From contig JAJEGY010000009.1 in the NCBI GenBank assembly GCA_022819585.1, positions 1-64,000 of the forward strand: DNA of 64,000 bases. Reading direction: 5' to 3'. The notes beneath the pieces are model-generated. The model did not search any database. It had not been told where the DNA came from and saw only the letters and a list, made by a program, of their open reading frames with translations. The stretch comes from Dehalococcoidia bacterium (GTDB taxonomy: Bacteria; Chloroflexota; Dehalococcoidia; Lucifugimonadales; Lucifugimonadaceae). Below, in pieces: positions 61,633 through 64,000 of the stretch. Positions within the stretch are counted from its first letter, which is position 1. Each line of letters opens with the position of its first letter. A program made the translations under genes and the position numbers.

Positions 61633-61908
61633 ATGGCAGTTTCAGTCAAGATACCGACGCCGTTGCGACGGCTGACGAACCAGGAGTCGACGGTAAGCGC
61701 CGAAGGTGGCGACGTGGCGGCGATGATCGAGTCGCTGGATGGATCGTTCCCGGGGATCAAGGCGCGGTTGTGCGACGATGACGGGGAGCTTCGCCACTTC
61801 GTGAATATCTACATCAACGGCGAGGATATTCGGTACCTTGACGGGATTGTGACCTCGCTGAATGACGGTGATGAGGTGAGTATCGTTCCTGCGGTCGCTG
61901 GCGGTTGA
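61633..61908 (+). CDS. ThiS/MoaD family sulphur-carrier protein
   Basis: 91 residues, ubiquitin-like fold with the terminal Gly-Gly (VPAVAGG) that is adenylated and thiocarboxylated. Segments IPTPLRRLTN, NIYINGEDIRYLDG and LNDGDEVSIVPA fit the family. Could supply sulphur for cysteine or methionine synthesis (CysO/HcyS type), molybdopterin or thiamine; the nearby thrC hints at amino acid sulphur transfer, and the molybdopterin-dependent formate dehydrogenase at MoaD. Converges on aroB with a 2-nt gap. Confidence 0.87.
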   Translation: MAVSVKIPTPLRRLTNQESTVSAEGGDVAAMIESLDGSFPGIKARLCDDDGELRHFVNIYINGEDIRYLDGIVTSLNDGDEVSIVPAVAGG

Positions 61909-61910
61909 AG

Positions 61911-63029
61911 CTAATCGACTAGAACGTCGGCTAGGGCGGCTCGGACGATCTTGGTCGAGACTTCCCTGCTTGTAGCTGAGCGTCCGGGGCCTCGTAGCAA
62001 GACCCAACGGATTTTGCCGCCGCGTGATTTCTTGTCGGAAGTGGTGGCCTGTATCAAGGTGTCGGCATCTATTCCGCTCAAGGTTACGGGCAGTTCAAAA
62101 CGCTTCAACAGGGCGCGTTGTCGGTCAACCAGTTCCTCGGAGATCAAGCCCATCCTGTGTGAGATCCCGGCGGCTACCATCATTCCGATGCTGACCGCTT
62201 CGCCGTGCAGATAGGTGCCGTATTCGGTGACGGCTTCGATGGCGTGGCCGATTGTGTGGCCGTAGTTGAGCAACACCCTTTCGTTGCCGGTTTCGAACTC
62301 GTCGGCTGAGACGATCTCCGCTTTTATCTCGACAGAGCGGCGGATTACAGGTTCTACCAAATCGCCGGATAGTGCGGCTAGGTCTTCGGCGTTGGCTTCA
62401 AAGACCTCCAACAGGTCGTCGTCGAGAATCAGGGCTTTCTTGATCGCTTCTGCCCAACCGGCTGCGAGTTCGCGACGTGGCAACGTGTCGAGGAAGTTGA
62501 TGTCGTGGACAACCAAGCGTGGTTGTTTGAATGATCCGACTAGGTTTTTGCCGATAGGAAGGTTGACTGCCGCTTTGCCTCCGATGGATGCATCGACCAT
62601 GGCTGCTAAAGATGTTGGGACGTGGACGACTGGAACGCCGCGAAGCCAAGTCCCTGCTACGAATCCGACCAAGTCGGTTGTGACGCCACCACCCATACCG
62701 ACTAAGCAGTCGATGCGTTCGGCACGCTGCTCTCCTAGCCATTCGTAGATTCTGGTTGCGGTTTCGATCGATTTTGCCGCTTCGCCGAGTTCTAGGATGA
62801 GCGCGTGTGTCTCGTAACCACCGCGTTCCAAGGCTTCGTGCGCGCGCCGAACCAAGAGTGGGAACATTGAGTAGTCGGCGATCAGGAATGCTCGTCCAGT
62901 GATGCCAGCTTGGCGCATCTCAGGTCCGATGTTTTCGATAGCGCCGCGCGAAACCATGACGCGATAGTCGCCTTGGGAGGTCCGCACGGTAGCCGCGGGT
63001 TCGTTGGCTGCCGGTCTGTAGTTAAGCAT
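61911..63029 (-). CDS. aroB: 3-dehydroquinate synthase
   Basis: Second step of the shikimate pathway: DAHP to 3-dehydroquinate using NAD+ and a divalent metal. About 372 residues from the ATG at 63029. Motifs: GMGGGVTTDLVGFVAGTWLRG, PTSLAAMVDASIGGKAAVNLP, the metal ligands in YGHTIGHAIE and LHGEAVSIGM. The ATG overlaps the aroK stop by 8 nt; the frame runs 14 codons further upstream. Part of aroC-aroK-aroB. Confidence 0.96.
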   Translation of the reverse strand: MLNYRPAANEPAATVRTSQGDYRVMVSRGAIENIGPEMRQAGITGRAFLIADYSMFPLLVRRAHEALERGGYETHALILELGEAAKSIETATRIYEWLGEQRAERIDCLVGMGGGVTTDLVGFVAGTWLRGVPVVHVPTSLAAMVDASIGGKAAVNLPIGKNLVGSFKQPRLVVHDINFLDTLPRRELAAGWAEAIKKALILDDDLLEVFEANAEDLAALSGDLVEPVIRRSVEIKAEIVSADEFETGNERVLLNYGHTIGHAIEAVTEYGTYLHGEAVSIGMMVAAGISHRMGLISEELVDRQRALLKRFELPVTLSGIDADTLIQATTSDKKSRGGKIRWVLLRGPGRSATSREVSTKIVRAALADVLVD

Positions 63030-63591
63030 TTGCGGTCTCGTTGGCCCGACAAGCCTCAGATGACAGTTCACGCCATGCGCTTTCGATCGCGGCTGCGACT
63101 TGGCGATGGGTCAAGCCCTCGGTGTCTATAGATCGATCTGCACAGGCGTAGGCCTCGCTTCTCCTGGCGAGCAAGTCAGCGACTCGTTTTTCAGGCGCAT
63201 CGTCTCCCAGCAACGGACGCAAAGTTCGGTTTCGGCTCCGCCTAGTGGTCAAGCGTTGGTGGATCGTCTCAGGTGTTGCCGTGAGAAGGAGGATGATGCC
63301 GCTAGATCGCATGATTCGGCGGTTTTCTTCTTGTACCGGCACTCCTCCACCAGTGGATACTACTCGGCTCGGTTTTTGGGAGAGTTCACGGAGGATGTTG
63401 GTCTCGATCCTTCTGAACTCGTCTTCGCCGTCCTGCTCGAATATCTCTGGGATCGATTTCTTCATTCGGTACTCGATGAGGTCGTCCATGTCCACAAACG
63501 GCAGACGCAGCAGTTCTGCGGCCCTGATTCCACTGAGTGACTTTCCAGTGCCCGAGAACCCGATGAGGTAGATGTTTCCGGACGGTTCCAC
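63022..63591 (-). CDS. aroK: Shikimate kinase
   Basis: Phosphorylates shikimate at O3. 189 residues. P-loop GFSGTGKS (about 11-18), FVDMDDLIE, VSTGGGVPV and the lid with Arg-rich RNRTLRPLL are present. It overlaps aroB by 8 nt and follows aroC by 2 nt. Confidence 0.95.
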   Translation of the reverse strand: MEPSGNIYLIGFSGTGKSLSGIRAAELLRLPFVDMDDLIEYRMKKSIPEIFEQDGEDEFRRIETNILRELSQKPSRVVSTGGGVPVQEENRRIMRSSGIILLLTATPETIHQRLTTRRSRNRTLRPLLGDDAPEKRVADLLARRSEAYACADRSIDTEGLTHRQVAAAIESAWRELSSEACRANETANA

Positions 63592-63593
63592 GC

Positions 63594-64000
63594 CTATACG
63601 GCTGCTTTCACGCCGAACTCTTGGTGGGATGCTATGTAGGCATCGTAGTTGCGTCGGGTTTCGGCGATCGAGTCGCCGCCAAACTTCTCCAAGAAGGCAT
63701 CAGCGAGGACGAGTGCCATCATCGCTTCGCCGATTGGACAGGCTCGTGCGATCTGGCAGATGTCGGACCGGTTGTAAGCCGCTTCAATGACTTCGCCCGT
63801 GTTGATATCGATGCTCGGCAAAGGACGTGTCATGGTTGCGATCGGTTTGACCGCTACGTGGGCAATGACAGGATTGCCGTTCGACATCCCGCCTTCAATC
63901 CCGCCGGCGTGGTTGGTCAACTGCCGGAAGCGACGGCGATCTGACGGGTCGGGGACGATGACATCGTGAACGTCCCTGCCCAATTTGGCAGTGTTATCGA
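63594..64000 (-). CDS. aroC: Chorismate synthase, C-terminal part (gene runs off the window)
   Basis: The frame is open to the window edge, so only about 135 C-terminal residues are seen. TAKLGRDVHDVIV and NHAGGIEGGMSNGNP are chorismate synthase hallmarks, as are RPLPSIDINTGEV and RSDICQIARACPIGEAMMALVLADAFLEKFGGDS in pieces. The enzyme converts EPSP to chorismate with reduced FMN. First gene seen of the aroC-aroK-aroB run. Confidence 0.93.
   Translation of the reverse strand, partial: DNTAKLGRDVHDVIVPDPSDRRRFRQLTNHAGGIEGGMSNGNPVIAHVAVKPIATMTRPLPSIDINTGEVIEAAYNRSDICQIARACPIGEAMMALVLADAFLEKFGGDSIAETRRNYDAYIASHQEFGVKAAV

Noticed and set aside
1-64000. CRISPR array or insertion sequence
   Set aside because: No regularly spaced direct repeats and no transposase were found; the dispersed palindromes are REP-like.

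Overview
This 64 kb window looks like chromosomal DNA from a Chloroflexota bacterium, most probably a Dehalococcoidia/SAR202-type lineage. That placement is inferred from gene families and style: a DapL lysine route, lipoproteins with Thr/Pro-rich linkers, NfeD/SPFH, PPK2, DUF3105 and paralogous SDRs. No rRNA or tRNA gene is visible to anchor it. Genes are dense, often overlap by 1-8 nt, and use many TTG and GTG starts.

Layout. 0.6-5.5 kb: a radical SAM protein, smpB, an S41 protease and hflX. 5.5-12.5 kb (minus): dapL, dapF, miaA, tpiA, pgk, a degenerate prenyl-synthase-like gene and tsaC. 12.6-18.9 kb (plus): a purine operon of guaA, purD, purB, purC, a DUF3105 gene and purS. 18.9-25.3 kb (minus): a K+ channel, then the histidine operon hisZ-like, hisG, hisD, hisC, hisB. 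25.5-38.5 kb: an amine oxidoreductase, PPK2, two tandem SDRs, RDD, an aminotransferase, a threonine-synthase-like gene with a gamma-glutamyltransferase, a kinase-like gene and uvrC. 38.5-50 kb: a winged-helix-like gene, SPFH and NfeD, an SDR, a lone terminase ATPase, an MFS exporter, a HicB/HNH pair, a sugar dehydrogenase and dnaN. 50-59 kb: larB, a cytochrome c, a repeat-containing HTH protein, a selenocysteine formate dehydrogenase and a CitE/MaoC pair. 59-64 kb: thrC, an aspartic-protease pair, a MoaD-like carrier, aroB, aroK and partial aroC.

Base composition of the + strand flips from C/A-rich (left) to G/T-rich (right) around 38-39.3 kb, whichever strand is coding. Together with dnaN 10 kb away this suggests a replication origin near there. 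Small islands at 46.3-47.4 kb and 58.3-59.1 kb lack the local bias and look recently acquired.

Most notable points: (1) what looks like two formate dehydrogenase ORFs is one gene with an in-frame TGA followed by a SECIS hairpin with an E. coli-like loop and spacing; (2) an unrecognised protein with an HTH and six exactly 24-residue repeats, beside a ~600 bp AT-rich region carrying GTTCA/TGAAC palindromes; (3) a DapF homologue with serine at both catalytic cysteine positions; (4) a composite palindromic repeat placed in the same order before three unrelated genes; (5) a HisZ-like protein encoded with a long-form HisG that should not need it.
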